Positions 39,386 to 48,525 of a stretch of 64,000 nucleotides of DNA are shown one piece after another. Source of the stretch: Achromobacter spanius (lineage in GTDB: Bacteria; Pseudomonadota; Gammaproteobacteria; Burkholderiales; Burkholderiaceae_B); assembly GCF_002812705.1 (NCBI RefSeq), contig NZ_CP025030.1:1736001-1800000 (forward strand), written 5' to 3'. A program made the translations under genes and the position numbers. Each line of letters begins with the position of its first letter. The first letter of the stretch is position 1. The notes beneath the pieces are model-generated. The model searched no databases. It was not told where the DNA came from and saw only the letters and a program-made list of their open reading frames with translations.

Positions 39386-40546
39386 ATGAACCAAGAAAAC
39401 TCATTGCCCGTCGATCTGGCGGGTGCGCTGCTGGTTGGCCGGGTGTGGCGCCCGGCGCCCATCGATGGTCCCAGCGTGGTGGTGGTGCGCAACGGCGAGG
39501 TCATCGACATCACGGCCGTGGCCCCCACCGTTTCAGACCTGCTTGACCGCCCTGACCGCGTGGCGCTGGCGAAAAGCGCCAAGGGGGAATCGTTGGGCGA
39601 CGTGCGCGCCTTGATGGACGCCACCTTGCAAAACCAGGGTGGGGTACGCCTCTTGGCCCCTTGCGACCTGCAACCCATCAAGGCCGCCGGCGTCACCTTC
39701 GCCATCAGCCTGCTGGAGCGGATGATCGAAGAAGAGGCGGGTGGTGACGCCAGCCGCGCCGACGAGATCCGCGTGCGGATGCAGGCCTTGATCGGCTCGG
39801 ATCTGTCGCGCTTGCGGCCGGGTTCGGACCAGGCGGCCAAGCTGAAAGCGGAATTGGTCGAACGCGGCCAGTGGTCGCAATACCTGGAAGTGGGCATCGG
39901 GCCCGACGCCGAGATCTTCTCCAAGACGCCGCCGATGGCTTCCGTGGGATTCGGCGCGCAGATCGGCGTGCTGCCCGAATCGCAATGGAACAACCCGGAG
40001 CCCGAGATCGTGCTGGCCGTGGACAGCCGTGGCGAAATCGTGGGCGCCACGCTGGGCAACGACGTCAACCTGCGCGACATCGAAGGCCGCAGCGCCTTGC
40101 TGTTGACCAAGGCCAAGGACAACAACGGCTCTTGCGCCATCGGCCCCTTCATACGCCTGTTCGACGGCGACTTCGATCTGGACAGCGTGCGCCAGGCCGA
40201 CGTCTCGCTGCGCATCGACGGCACCGACGGCTTCCAATTGGATGGCGTGAGCTACATGCGCGAAATCAGCCGCGACCCGCAAGACCTGGTGCGCCAGGCG
40301 TTTGGCGCGCATCACCAGTATCCCGACGGCTTCATGCTGTTTTTGGGCACGATGTTCTCGCCCAGCCAGGACCGCAAGGGTCCGGGCACGGGCTTCACGC
40401 ACAAACTGGGTGACCGCGTGCAGATCGCCTCCGAGCGCATCGGGGCGTTGGTCAACGAGGTGCGCTTGTCCACCGAGATCACGCCGTGGACGTTCGGCGT
40501 GCGTGCCTTGTACGCCAACCTGGCCAAGCGCGGCCTGGTCAGCTAG
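39386..40546 (+). CDS. Fumarylacetoacetate hydrolase-family protein, AraD1 type
   Basis: A 386-aa FAH-superfamily enzyme. Blocks such as NQGGVRLLAPCDLQPIKAAGVTF, PEPEIVLAVDSRGEIVGATLGNDVNLRDIEG and TKAKDNNGSCAIGPFIRLFD match the AraD1 subgroup, which contains 2-keto-3-deoxy-sugar acid enzymes. Metal ligands Glu/Glu/Asp fall in the PEPE and GND segments. ATG 39386 (MNQEN) is chosen over 39353. Its IclR regulator is adjacent and divergent, suggesting an inducible catabolic step on a sugar-acid or aromatic route. Confidence 0.85.
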   Translation: MNQENSLPVDLAGALLVGRVWRPAPIDGPSVVVVRNGEVIDITAVAPTVSDLLDRPDRVALAKSAKGESLGDVRALMDATLQNQGGVRLLAPCDLQPIKAAGVTFAISLLERMIEEEAGGDASRADEIRVRMQALIGSDLSRLRPGSDQAAKLKAELVERGQWSQYLEVGIGPDAEIFSKTPPMASVGFGAQIGVLPESQWNNPEPEIVLAVDSRGEIVGATLGNDVNLRDIEGRSALLLTKAKDNNGSCAIGPFIRLFDGDFDLDSVRQADVSLRIDGTDGFQLDGVSYMREISRDPQDLVRQAFGAHHQYPDGFMLFLGTMFSPSQDRKGPGTGFTHKLGDRVQIASERIGALVNEVRLSTEITPWTFGVRALYANLAKRGLVS

Positions 40547-40701
40547 GGCGGCGGCCTGCGCCGTTTGCGCTGACAAGAGGGGCGGCAGCGGGCCGCCCCG
40601 CCTGTCACACCCCGTATAATCGCTGGTCGAATCCCCCGCCATCCCTGGTGGGCCCAGCGGTAAGAGCCCCCTTGCGGCTCGTTTCACTTGTCGGATACGT
40701 C

Positions 40702-41667
40702 TTGAATCTCCCCGCGCTTATTGCCCCCATTGCTGACGATATGAAGGCTGTCGATGCAGTCATTCGCGATCGGCTGAATTCGGACGTCGTTCTGATCCGC
40801 ACGATTGGCGACTACATCATTGGCGCGGGCGGCAAGCGCATGCGCCCGGCCATGGTGCTGATGGTGGCGCGCGCCCTGGGCTACGAAGGCACGCATCATC
40901 AACTGCTGGCCGCCGTCGTGGAATTCATTCACACCGCGACGCTGCTGCACGATGACGTGGTGGACGAGTCCGACCTGCGCCGTGGCCGCGAAACCGCCAA
41001 CGCCGTATTCGGCAACGCCGCCAGCGTGTTGGTGGGCGATTACCTGTATTCCCGTTCGTTCGAAATGATGGTCGAGGCCGACTCGATGCGCATCATGAGC
41101 ATCCTGTCCGAAGCTACGACCGTGATCGCCGAAGGCGAGGTGTTGCAGCTTCTGAACGTGCACGACCCCGATGTCTCGCAGGAACGCTACCTGCAAGTGG
41201 TGCGCTACAAGACCGCCAAGCTGTTTGAAGCCGCCGCGCAGGTTGGCGCTGTGCTGGCGGGCGCCACGCCCGAACAAGAAGCCGCCGCCGCTGCCTACGG
41301 CCGCCACGTCGGCACCGCGTTCCAACTGGTTGACGACGTGCTGGACTACAGCGGCGATGCGGCGGCCTTGGGCAAGAACGTGGGCGACGACTTGCGCGAA
41401 GGCAAGCCGACGCTGCCGCTGATCCGCGTAATGGAAGTAGGCACGCCGGAACAGCAACAGTTGATCCGCGACGCCATCAAAACCGGCGACGCGGATTTCG
41501 CCGCGGTGGCCGCCGCGATTCAAGCGACTGACGCGCTGGAACACGCCCGCCTGGCCGCCGTGGCCGAGGCGGATCGGGCTCGCGACGCGCTGTCGATCTA
41601 CCCCGTTTCGCCTTTTCTGGATTCTCTGCTAGAATTCTGCGCTTTCGCGGTGAATAGAGATCGCTGA
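40702..41667 (+). CDS. ispB: Polyprenyl (octaprenyl) diphosphate synthase
   Basis: A 321-aa trans-prenyltransferase making the ubiquinone side chain. It has both Asp-rich motifs: HDDVVDESDLRRG (first, DDxxD) and LVDDVLDYSGD (second). The start is taken as TTG 40702 (NLPALIAPIADDM); ATG 40741 is the alternative, and the open frame to 40486 overlaps the upstream gene. A TATAAT at 40615-40620 is a possible -10. It lies next to tRNA-Pro, as in Bordetella. Confidence 0.9.
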   Translation: MNLPALIAPIADDMKAVDAVIRDRLNSDVVLIRTIGDYIIGAGGKRMRPAMVLMVARALGYEGTHHQLLAAVVEFIHTATLLHDDVVDESDLRRGRETANAVFGNAASVLVGDYLYSRSFEMMVEADSMRIMSILSEATTVIAEGEVLQLLNVHDPDVSQERYLQVVRYKTAKLFEAAAQVGAVLAGATPEQEAAAAAYGRHVGTAFQLVDDVLDYSGDAAALGKNVGDDLREGKPTLPLIRVMEVGTPEQQQLIRDAIKTGDADFAAVAAAIQATDALEHARLAAVAEADRARDALSIYPVSPFLDSLLEFCAFAVNRDR

Positions 41668-41798
41668 GCGGCGAACTGCATATTCCGGATTGAAAGTCGG
41701 TAGCAGAGCACTTGAAGTAGCTAAGCCCCAAACCTGATTTTCAAAAAAACGGAATATAGGTTCTAATAGCGGTCGCTGTTTAAGTCACAGCGGAAAAA

Positions 41799-41832
41799 GT
41801 AGTAGAAAAAAAGCAGTAGTAGAAAAAAAGCA
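41799..41832. repeat. 17-bp tandem duplication
   Basis: Two perfect copies of GTAGTAGAAAAAAAGCA between ispB and tRNA-Pro, with a truncated third. No function inferred. Confidence 0.85.
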
Positions 41833-41904
41833 GTAGAAACTTGGTAGCACTGAGCGCCGCTAAGTTGGTAGTACGAGTTTGGTAAGTTGTCCAACTCACA
41901 CACT

Positions 41905-42272
<368 letters not shown>

Positions 42273-42292
42273 CGCAGTCCTATCTTGCCGAA

Positions 42293-42353
42293 TTACACGG
42301 ATTCGGGTAACGTCGCTCTGAATTACACAAAATCGTGTAACACAGAACTGTGT
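42293..42353. promoter_or_regulatory. Tandem palindromic operators between HTH gene and parA
   Basis: Two 18-bp sites with the pattern TTACAC-N6-G(T/G)GTAA at 42293-42310 (one mismatch) and 42323-42340 (perfect), centres 30 bp apart, followed by a 14-bp palindrome ACACAGAACTGTGT at 42340-42353. They sit in the divergent promoter region, so are probably bound by the adjacent HTH protein. Confidence 0.65.
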
Positions 42354-42428
42354 TTTAGCTAACGATAACCGCCCTTGAACGGGTATGCAACTGGGCCGAA
42401 GGGCCCCACGCCGAAATAGAGGAACGCC

Positions 42429-43280
42429 ATGCCACACGTGATCGCTGTCGCGTCCACCAAAGGTGGAGTCACGAAAACGACAACCTGCGCCAATCTCGCG
42501 GGAATATTCGCCGATTTTGGAATGCAGGTCTTGCTGTTCGATGCTGATGAACAGAACAGCTTGACCAAGTACTACCCCATCGAGCACAGGGCCGAGCATG
42601 GCCTGACGCGCGTCGTCACGCGTGGCGGCCTCGTCACTGAAGATTGCATCAGCAAAACGTCAATCCAAGGTATCGACATCGTTTGCTCGGACGCGGTATC
42701 AGGCAATCTGCAGACATGGTTGAAGGACCGCGAAGACCGGCTTTTAATTTTGCGCCGAGCGGTCCGGCGCTCCGCAGCCGTCGACAAGTACCACGTGATC
42801 ATCATCGACACGCAGGGCGCGGCGGGTGAGCTGCAGAAGACTGCTGCTATGGCGGCGGACGTGATCCTGTCGCCCATCAAACCCGACGTGCTGTCGGCGG
42901 CTGAATTCGCCGACGGCACGCTAAGGATGATGGACTCGTTAAACAGCCTGTCCGACTTCGGTACCGACTTCCGCAGCGGAGACTTGTACGTGGTGATTAG
43001 CGCCTTGGAGCGCAATAACAATGCACGTCAGGTCGCGGATCAGATCCGTCGTAGCTTCGCAGGCCATAAGCAGGTCAAAGGAATTCTGAACACTGTGGTG
43101 CCGCATGCCGCTGCCTATACCGCAGCGGCGACCGCACGGGTCCCTGTTCACCAGTACGACCGCCGAAAAGTCGATAAGGCGCCGTGGGACGTGATGCACC
43201 GCCTTGCCTGGGAACTATTCCCGGCATTGAGCGGCATTTATGTGGACGGTCAAGGCCAGGCTGAAGAAGTGGAGGCCTGA
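42429..43280 (+). CDS. parA: ParA-family partition ATPase (ICE type)
   Basis: A 283-aa ATPase with deviant Walker A KGGVTKTT at residues 11-18, the VLLFDADEQNSLTKYY Walker A' region and VIIIDTQGAAGELQ Walker B. It should partition or stabilise the excised element together with the ParB-like protein 0.6 kb downstream. In PAPI-like ICEs the equivalent gene (soj) also marks the tRNA-proximal end opposite the integrase and is needed for element maintenance. GAGGAA precedes the ATG. Confidence 0.92.
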   Translation: MPHVIAVASTKGGVTKTTTCANLAGIFADFGMQVLLFDADEQNSLTKYYPIEHRAEHGLTRVVTRGGLVTEDCISKTSIQGIDIVCSDAVSGNLQTWLKDREDRLLILRRAVRRSAAVDKYHVIIIDTQGAAGELQKTAAMAADVILSPIKPDVLSAAEFADGTLRMMDSLNSLSDFGTDFRSGDLYVVISALERNNNARQVADQIRRSFAGHKQVKGILNTVVPHAAAYTAAATARVPVHQYDRRKVDKAPWDVMHRLAWELFPALSGIYVDGQGQAEEVEA

Positions 43281-43283
43281 GCT

Positions 43284-43682
43284 ATGAAAACCGCCACTCG
43301 AATGCTCGACCTGCCCGATATCGGTGAGCTGTTTCGGGCAACCGCTCCCGCCGCAGGGGAGCAGCCGCCGCTCACTTTTTACGTAGCGGTGTCACCAGAT
43401 CACGCACCGCTGGAAATGCGCCGCGCGCGCGCCGCTGCGGTGGTTCAAACTGCCCTCCTCGCTATGCGACCCATCGGCCTAGAACCCGCAGCAACGGCCC
43501 CGGCCGAAGTCGTCAGCTTCAGCGAAATGCGCCGCATGGGCGTGTCGAAGAGTGAAGCAGCTCGCATATTCGAGGACCCCGTCCTCCACCGCTGCGTCCC
43601 CCATCCCATATTCATCGTGCCCGACCCTGTGCCGTATCTGAACGCGTGGTCGGCCATCAGCTCCGGGAGGATCGAGCCGTGA
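43284..43682 (+). CDS. Hypothetical ICE protein
   Basis: A 132-aa protein of unknown function, 3 nt after parA and overlapped by the next gene (GTGA). No motif recognised; it has a mixed alpha/beta pattern with SFSEMRRMGVSKSEAARIF near residue 78 that could be a helix-turn-helix. Position between parA and parB suggests part of the partition operon. Confidence 0.7.
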   Translation: MKTATRMLDLPDIGELFRATAPAAGEQPPLTFYVAVSPDHAPLEMRRARAAAVVQTALLAMRPIGLEPAATAPAEVVSFSEMRRMGVSKSEAARIFEDPVLHRCVPHPIFIVPDPVPYLNAWSAISSGRIEP

Positions 43683-43903
43683 CTACAAACAAGGAATTAG
43701 CGCTCCAGCACTTGGATACCGAACTAGGTCTGCTGCACCGTGCAACGCCCGAATCATCCGAGCGCGCCCTGCACCTTGGGATCGTTCTGGGCGCGGTAAG
43801 TGCGTATAGGAACCTGGGCGTGCTTGGCGAAGATGATCTGGTCTTCATGGCCACTGCGCTTGCCGGCGAAGACGACAAGCTTCCGATCCTGAGGGGCCAC
43901 TGA
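43679..43903 (+). CDS. Hypothetical small ICE protein
   Basis: A 74-aa protein of mainly helical character. I take GTG 43679, which overlaps the previous stop as GTGA; the frame is open to 43646. Its stop overlaps the parB start (TGATG). Function unknown. Confidence 0.65.
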   Translation: MTTNKELALQHLDTELGLLHRATPESSERALHLGIVLGAVSAYRNLGVLGEDDLVFMATALAGEDDKLPILRGH

Positions 43904-45546
43904 TGAAGCCGGCCTCAAAGAGAATCGACCTCACCCAGATGATCGCTTCGCGGTTGAGCGAGAGGTCGCCCGAACCCGCAGCCATCGACTCGGCCCTGAC
44001 GAACGTCATAACCCTGAACGTTCGGGACGATTGTCGGCTGTACGAGCGCAACCCGCGTACGGTCCGCAATGAGAAATACGACGAAATTAAGGAGTCCGTG
44101 CGCAAGCGTGGCCTCGATCAGCTGATCTCCGTGACGCAGAGGCCAGGAGAGAAGCACTACATCCCGGCGAAGGGCGGAAATACCCGCCTGGAGATCTTGC
44201 AGGAACTGGTCGCCGAGGGCGAAAGCCAATTCCTGCACATGGACTTCGTTATGGTTCCTTACCGTAGCGAAGCCGCCTTGCTCGCCGCGCACATGGTTGA
44301 AAACGACCAACGTTCTGGCCTTCTGTTTTGGGACGCTGCTCGCTCGACTTTTGACCTCAAGCAGGAATGGGAACGCGAGCGAGGATCGCCACTTTCCCTG
44401 CGGGATTTCTCTGAGCTGCTTAAAGCCGAGGAGGGTATACAGGCGTCGCCGGCGCTTCTTAGCCACTACGGCTTCACCATGAAGCACCTTTCGGAGCTGG
44501 CGTGCGCCGCAACGCATCTCTCTAGGCGTGATGTACAGGACCGCTTCATCCCGGCGCGCAGCCGTCTGGCGACCGTTGCGGCCAAGCTCGGCGCCGACGC
44601 TAATCTGGAACAGGCATGGACGCTAGCAGTCGACCACATGCGCGATCGCTACGTCGCCACAAGAGCTCTGGACTTTGCGGCATTCAATGCACGCCTCGAA
44701 GAGAACTTCGGGCAGCGTACCCAACTCGCGACGGACGAGATCCAACGCGCGGTTTTACTCATCCAGGCTGACTCGGACATCGACGCGATCACCCTCATGC
44801 GCGAAGCGAAGCGGCCAAGTTCGACCATTCCTGGCTCAGCCATCGGGGATGGCACTACGCAAGGCGAAAGCGTTTCATCGCTAGGGGCGTCGCTCAGCAC
44901 CGATGTGGATACCGCCCCGCCGATACCGCGCGTTGAGGTAAAGACACCGTCCGCCGACCGACCACGCGACCGTCGTAGTGCGTCCTCCGAATCCCCCACG
45001 CAGCCGACAGAACGACGCGCAGATAGCCGCGAAGCGGCCGAGCGCGAGCTCTGGCACTCCCTGGAGGACCTTGTCGCAGCCAGCCATCTTCAAGGGTGCC
45101 TCATGGCCATCGAGGAACTTCCCTTGCGTTTCATGGTGGAAGTCCCCGCAGACGTAGGGCATGGCCGTGGCTCCCTGCAAGAGCAGGCTCTGCAGGGGGG
45201 GGAGAAGGCAGAACGCTACTACGCGTGGTGGTGGCTTGTGCTCTTGTCGCAACAGAACACGCCAGCAGGACTGCTGGTCATTCCGGAAACGGACTTCAAA
45301 CGGCATGCCGATAGTACCGACGCCTGGCAGGAAGCCTGCGAGGCGCTGCTCGGCGATCCCGTCTACGCGGATGGGTCCTATCACGTCGTGAGGCGTATGA
45401 CCGATCCAAGCGACGCCACGGGCCCGTTGTACCTCCGGGTGATCCAGGCCGTGCGCATGTTCAACGAAGCCTTTCCCGAGCGATCCAGCGATGCATTTTG
45501 GCATTCGGTTGGCGTGCCTCTGGAGCTGATTGGAGGTGTGTCTTGA
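43903..45546 (+). CDS. parB: ParB-family protein (ICE type)
   Basis: A 547-aa protein. Residues about 40-125 are a ParB/Srx-like N-terminal domain (YERNPRTVRNEKYDEIKESVRKRGLDQLISVTQRPGEKHYIPAKGGNTRLEILQEL), in which the box II region reads AKGGNTRLEIL. A helical HTH-like region follows (SLRDFSELLKAEEGIQASPALLSHYGF). After a Ser/Arg-rich linker (about 330-375) the C-terminal 170 residues are unassigned. It pairs with the ParA upstream. Larger than chromosomal ParB, as usual for ICE versions. Confidence 0.88.
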   Translation: MKPASKRIDLTQMIASRLSERSPEPAAIDSALTNVITLNVRDDCRLYERNPRTVRNEKYDEIKESVRKRGLDQLISVTQRPGEKHYIPAKGGNTRLEILQELVAEGESQFLHMDFVMVPYRSEAALLAAHMVENDQRSGLLFWDAARSTFDLKQEWERERGSPLSLRDFSELLKAEEGIQASPALLSHYGFTMKHLSELACAATHLSRRDVQDRFIPARSRLATVAAKLGADANLEQAWTLAVDHMRDRYVATRALDFAAFNARLEENFGQRTQLATDEIQRAVLLIQADSDIDAITLMREAKRPSSTIPGSAIGDGTTQGESVSSLGASLSTDVDTAPPIPRVEVKTPSADRPRDRRSASSESPTQPTERRADSREAAERELWHSLEDLVAASHLQGCLMAIEELPLRFMVEVPADVGHGRGSLQEQALQGGEKAERYYAWWWLVLLSQQNTPAGLLVIPETDFKRHADSTDAWQEACEALLGDPVYADGSYHVVRRMTDPSDATGPLYLRVIQAVRMFNEAFPERSSDAFWHSVGVPLELIGGVS

Positions 45547-46073
45547 ATTTCTTGGAGCTGACCCATCCGACGCTAAAGCGCAAAGCGTTGCGCGAGCTGA
45601 ATCAGCAAATTCGTCGGCGTGCGTATGCCGACGGCGCAATACCCGAGCAAACGGCCGAGCTTCTCATGGCCGGCCTTCGCGACCGCGGGCTCGACGCCAT
45701 GCTGCCGGCAGTGACTGTGCGGATCTACGTCGACCAGGAGGCGCTGGTGGCGCAGCAAAGCGAACACCAGCAACGCCAGCAGCATATGGAGCAGCTTCGG
45801 AAGTTCGTCCGCGCCCAAGCAAGCGGGTCGCTGATCCGAGCGCTATTTCCCTCGATACCAGCTGCGGAGGTGGAGCAGATCCGCACGCAAATGCGTTTGA
45901 GTCAGCCCGGACCAGCCGTGGAGCTAGATCCTGGCGAGTATCTGCGCGTCCATAGCATCTGGAAAGAACTGCACAGCACCACTGTAGACGTCCGTGAACG
46001 ATATCTCGCGCTTCACGATGCGTTCCCTCAGCACACGCTGCTGACGCTGTTTGCCGCACTTAACCAACGCTAA
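45543..46073 (+). CDS. DUF2857-like ICE protein
   Basis: A 176-aa protein. Start is TTG 45543, overlapping the parB stop (TTGA). By position and by the pattern RLSQPGPAVELDPGEYLRVHSIWKEL it fits the DUF2857 proteins of SPI-7-like ICE operons; function unknown. The middle is rich in Gln. Confidence 0.65.
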   Translation: MNFLELTHPTLKRKALRELNQQIRRRAYADGAIPEQTAELLMAGLRDRGLDAMLPAVTVRIYVDQEALVAQQSEHQQRQQHMEQLRKFVRAQASGSLIRALFPSIPAAEVEQIRTQMRLSQPGPAVELDPGEYLRVHSIWKELHSTTVDVRERYLALHDAFPQHTLLTLFAALNQR

Positions 46074-46086
46074 CCGGAGGTGGTCG

Positions 46087-46296
46087 ATGAGTTCGGAAAA
46101 AACTGCGGTTTCCACGGTCTCTCAAGCCTCTGGCTATGAAGGCGCCGCGCCTGTCACTGTGCTCAAAGGCACGCCGGCGCTGCGTCCTCTTACGTACACG
46201 CTCGCAATGCGGCGGGTCGTGGAGCGGGCAGCGGATCAACCGCCCATGAAAGCCATGGCGGGCCGAGTGGGCTTGGGTAGGAGCGGTCGTGGATAA
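46087..46296 (+). CDS. Hypothetical small ICE protein
   Basis: A 69-aa protein with GGAGGTGG before ATG 46087. No recognised domain. Overlaps the next frame by 8 nt. Confidence 0.5.
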   Translation: MSSEKTAVSTVSQASGYEGAAPVTVLKGTPALRPLTYTLAMRRVVERAADQPPMKAMAGRVGLGRSGRG

Positions 46297-46474
46297 GCAC
46301 TTCTTGCTACCTGCCTGCTATGTGATGCCGGCGAAAGGCGCTGCCGACCAGTATGTCGGCACGACGCTCGATTGGTTTCCTCTCGGTCACTATGGACTGC
46401 GCACTAGTTCGGCGAACGACCCGCAGTACGGTGCAGGCGAGTGGAGTGAATCGCCCACAGGGAGCCCGCAATGA
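46289..46474 (+). CDS. Hypothetical small ICE protein
   Basis: A 61-aa frame with GTG start, overlapping its neighbours on both sides (8 nt and ATGA). Tight packing supports it; composition is aromatic-rich (QYVGTTLDWFPLGHYG). No function. Confidence 0.45.
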   Translation: MDKHFLLPACYVMPAKGAADQYVGTTLDWFPLGHYGLRTSSANDPQYGAGEWSESPTGSPQ

Positions 46475-46929
46475 CTAGCTGGGACTTCGCGCTTGACCCA
46501 TTCGGCAGACAGTTCGTCGCTAGAGCGGAGGCTGCCCCCTCGCCTCATCGGGACCAGGCCAATGAGCACTACCTTCTCAAGGTCTTGGACGCACCAATTA
46601 CCATTCATCGGGCGTTTGTGGAGCTCGCCGGCAGTCTAAACGCCGCAGCGATCCTCAGCGACCTTGCCGCGCGCGGTGACCTCTCGGAATTAGCGGGAGA
46701 CTGGGTCTATCTCGACCCGCTCGACTGGCATACACGCCTTGGGCTGTCCTACAAAGAGCAGCTCACTGCCAGAAAGTTGCTGGAGCGAAAGGGACTCCTT
46801 GAGACCCTTCGGACAGGAATGCCTCCACGTACCGCCGTGCGCGTCAATTGGCTCGCCGTAGACAAGGAATTGCGCATCCAGGCGAATAATGCCGCCTCGG
46901 CTCAGCCCTTGCCCGTCTTGAGCAGCTGA
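46471..46929 (+). CDS. Winged-helix-type ICE protein
   Basis: A 152-aa protein. The segment ELAGSLNAAAILSDLA through WVYLDPLDWHTRLGLSYKEQLTARKLLERKGLLE resembles a winged helix and matches the repeated domain of the next gene. A DNA-binding or replication role is inferred. 7 nt before the next gene. Confidence 0.6.
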   Translation: MTSWDFALDPFGRQFVARAEAAPSPHRDQANEHYLLKVLDAPITIHRAFVELAGSLNAAAILSDLAARGDLSELAGDWVYLDPLDWHTRLGLSYKEQLTARKLLERKGLLETLRTGMPPRTAVRVNWLAVDKELRIQANNAASAQPLPVLSS

Positions 46930-46936
46930 CAGTCGT

Positions 46937-48394
46937 ATGTCGACAAATATTGCCTACGACCGCCTGTGGCTGGCATTGAAGCAAAGCCGGCCGATCGCCT
47001 TTGGTCTGTTTCTAGCACGCATGACCGGGAATCCAAAGGCGGCGATCGTACTGTCCCAACTCGCGCACTGGACGCGAACGGGGCGCGACGTTGCCCAGAC
47101 CAACGGCTGGATCTTCAAAACTCAGCAGCAGTGGTGGATGGAGACGGGGCTATCCCGCGCTGAGCTGGACACGGCGCGGCGCCGTCTTCGCACCTTAGGT
47201 TTTGTTGAGGAAACGCTTGCCGGCCGGCCGGCGACACTCTGGTACCGAATGAACCTGCCGAACATCGCACGGGCTCTAGAAGTCTGCAGAAAGGAGGCTC
47301 TACCAGTCGAGCTGACATTCGAATTCATGCGCGCACCGGAACGTGCCGTACGCGATTTGCTTGGCCCCACCACTGCATACCATCGGATCCTTGCCGATTT
47401 GACTGGTGGAGTGAACGCGGGCCTGTTGCTGTCTCGATTGCTGCAGCTGCAACGTCGATCGATCGAATCGGGATATCCCTGGTTCAGTCTGACCGCGCTC
47501 AACTGGCAGGAAGACTTGGCCTTGAATCGACGTTCCCTGGAAAACGCGAAAGCTCGGTTGAAAGAGCTTGGGCTGGTCCAGGAATTCCACCTTAATAGAG
47601 GCGCTAAACGCGTCTACACGCAGGTGGATCCGGCGTTGTTATGTGAGCTGCTGCAGGAGCAGTTCGCTTCCCAAGCGACGGCCGCTAAAAGGGCTGAGGT
47701 GGCAGGTATCGCGACAACCCGTCGCCACCAAGCATTTCAAATGTCCACGGGTGTTGGGGCGCAACTCCAACAAAATCAAAGATCTCCGCAGGCCAATGTA
47801 CGAATCGAGCAAGCTGGAAATTCCCATTCGGGAAAGCCAGACTGCGCGAAAGATCCATTGCAGATAGACGGAAAAGTACGTAGCAGTTTGCGGGATTCGT
47901 CCACTTCTATAAGGGGTACGAATACATCTTCGAAAACAGATACGACCACAACCCACGCACGCGCGCCAGAAGCTGTTTTGCTGCAAAACGCGTCCGTGGT
48001 GGTTGATGTGGACATCCTACTGTGGCCCGACGTTCTCCCCGCTGGAAGCCGAGAGGGTGCGACGTCGATCCTTGGCTATGCCCCGGCCGCTGTCCGGCAG
48101 ACGTTGTTGGACGAGTACGGTGCCAGGGCGCGGAGACAGGCTGTCGCTAACCCTCTCGGGTACCTACGGCGACTTGTGCTCCTGGCCCAACAAGGGCGTT
48201 TCGTACCCGAACTTGCGCACCTTGAAGCTCAACGCCGGCGCAACCTTGCAGCCGTCTCCGCCTCGGTAAGGGAAGCGGAGGCCGCTGTGACGGGTGACGT
48301 CGCGCCGGCTTTGCAGCCATCGTCGAAAGAAGAAGGCCGCGCCCGCCTGGCAGAGCTGCGAGCGGCGATGGCAGAGCGGAGGGCACGAGCATGA
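46937..48394 (+). CDS. Replication-type protein with two winged-helix repeats
   Basis: A 485-aa protein. Residues about 20-105 (NPKAAIVLSQLAHWTR..WIFKTQQQWWMETGLSRAELDTARRRLRTLGFVEE) and 130-230 (NAGLLLSRLLQLQRR..WFSLTALNWQEDLALNRRSLENAKARLKELGLVQE) are two copies of the same fold. This is the pattern of plasmid replication initiators with tandem winged helices. It occupies the slot of the replication protein in SPI-7-like ICE modules. The C-terminal 170 residues are low complexity then helical and charged. The 15-bp palindrome at 47975 is inside. Confidence 0.7.
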   Translation: MSTNIAYDRLWLALKQSRPIAFGLFLARMTGNPKAAIVLSQLAHWTRTGRDVAQTNGWIFKTQQQWWMETGLSRAELDTARRRLRTLGFVEETLAGRPATLWYRMNLPNIARALEVCRKEALPVELTFEFMRAPERAVRDLLGPTTAYHRILADLTGGVNAGLLLSRLLQLQRRSIESGYPWFSLTALNWQEDLALNRRSLENAKARLKELGLVQEFHLNRGAKRVYTQVDPALLCELLQEQFASQATAAKRAEVAGIATTRRHQAFQMSTGVGAQLQQNQRSPQANVRIEQAGNSHSGKPDCAKDPLQIDGKVRSSLRDSSTSIRGTNTSSKTDTTTTHARAPEAVLLQNASVVVDVDILLWPDVLPAGSREGATSILGYAPAAVRQTLLDEYGARARRQAVANPLGYLRRLVLLAQQGRFVPELAHLEAQRRRNLAAVSASVREAEAAVTGDVAPALQPSSKEEGRARLAELRAAMAERRARA

Positions 48395-48525
48395 GTGTTT
48401 TGCAACAAAACAAGCCGATCCAAGGAATCCGCTCCCCAGTTGACCGCGGTCAGGTGGAGCAGAGTTCTTTTGGAGTGGGCCAGCATCACCCAAATAAACA
48501 TATTCAACAACGGAGAAGCGCCTGA
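48391..48525 (+). CDS. Small 44-aa ICE protein
   Basis: A 44-codon frame beginning MSVLQQNKPIQGIRS. It overlaps the upstream stop as ATGA and the downstream start as TGATG, so it fits perfectly into the coupled gene chain. It carries a copy of the GTTTTGC palindrome at its 5' end. Function unknown; it might serve mainly to keep ribosomes moving between its neighbours. Confidence 0.5.
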   Translation: MSVLQQNKPIQGIRSPVDRGQVEQSSFGVGQHHPNKHIQQRRSA

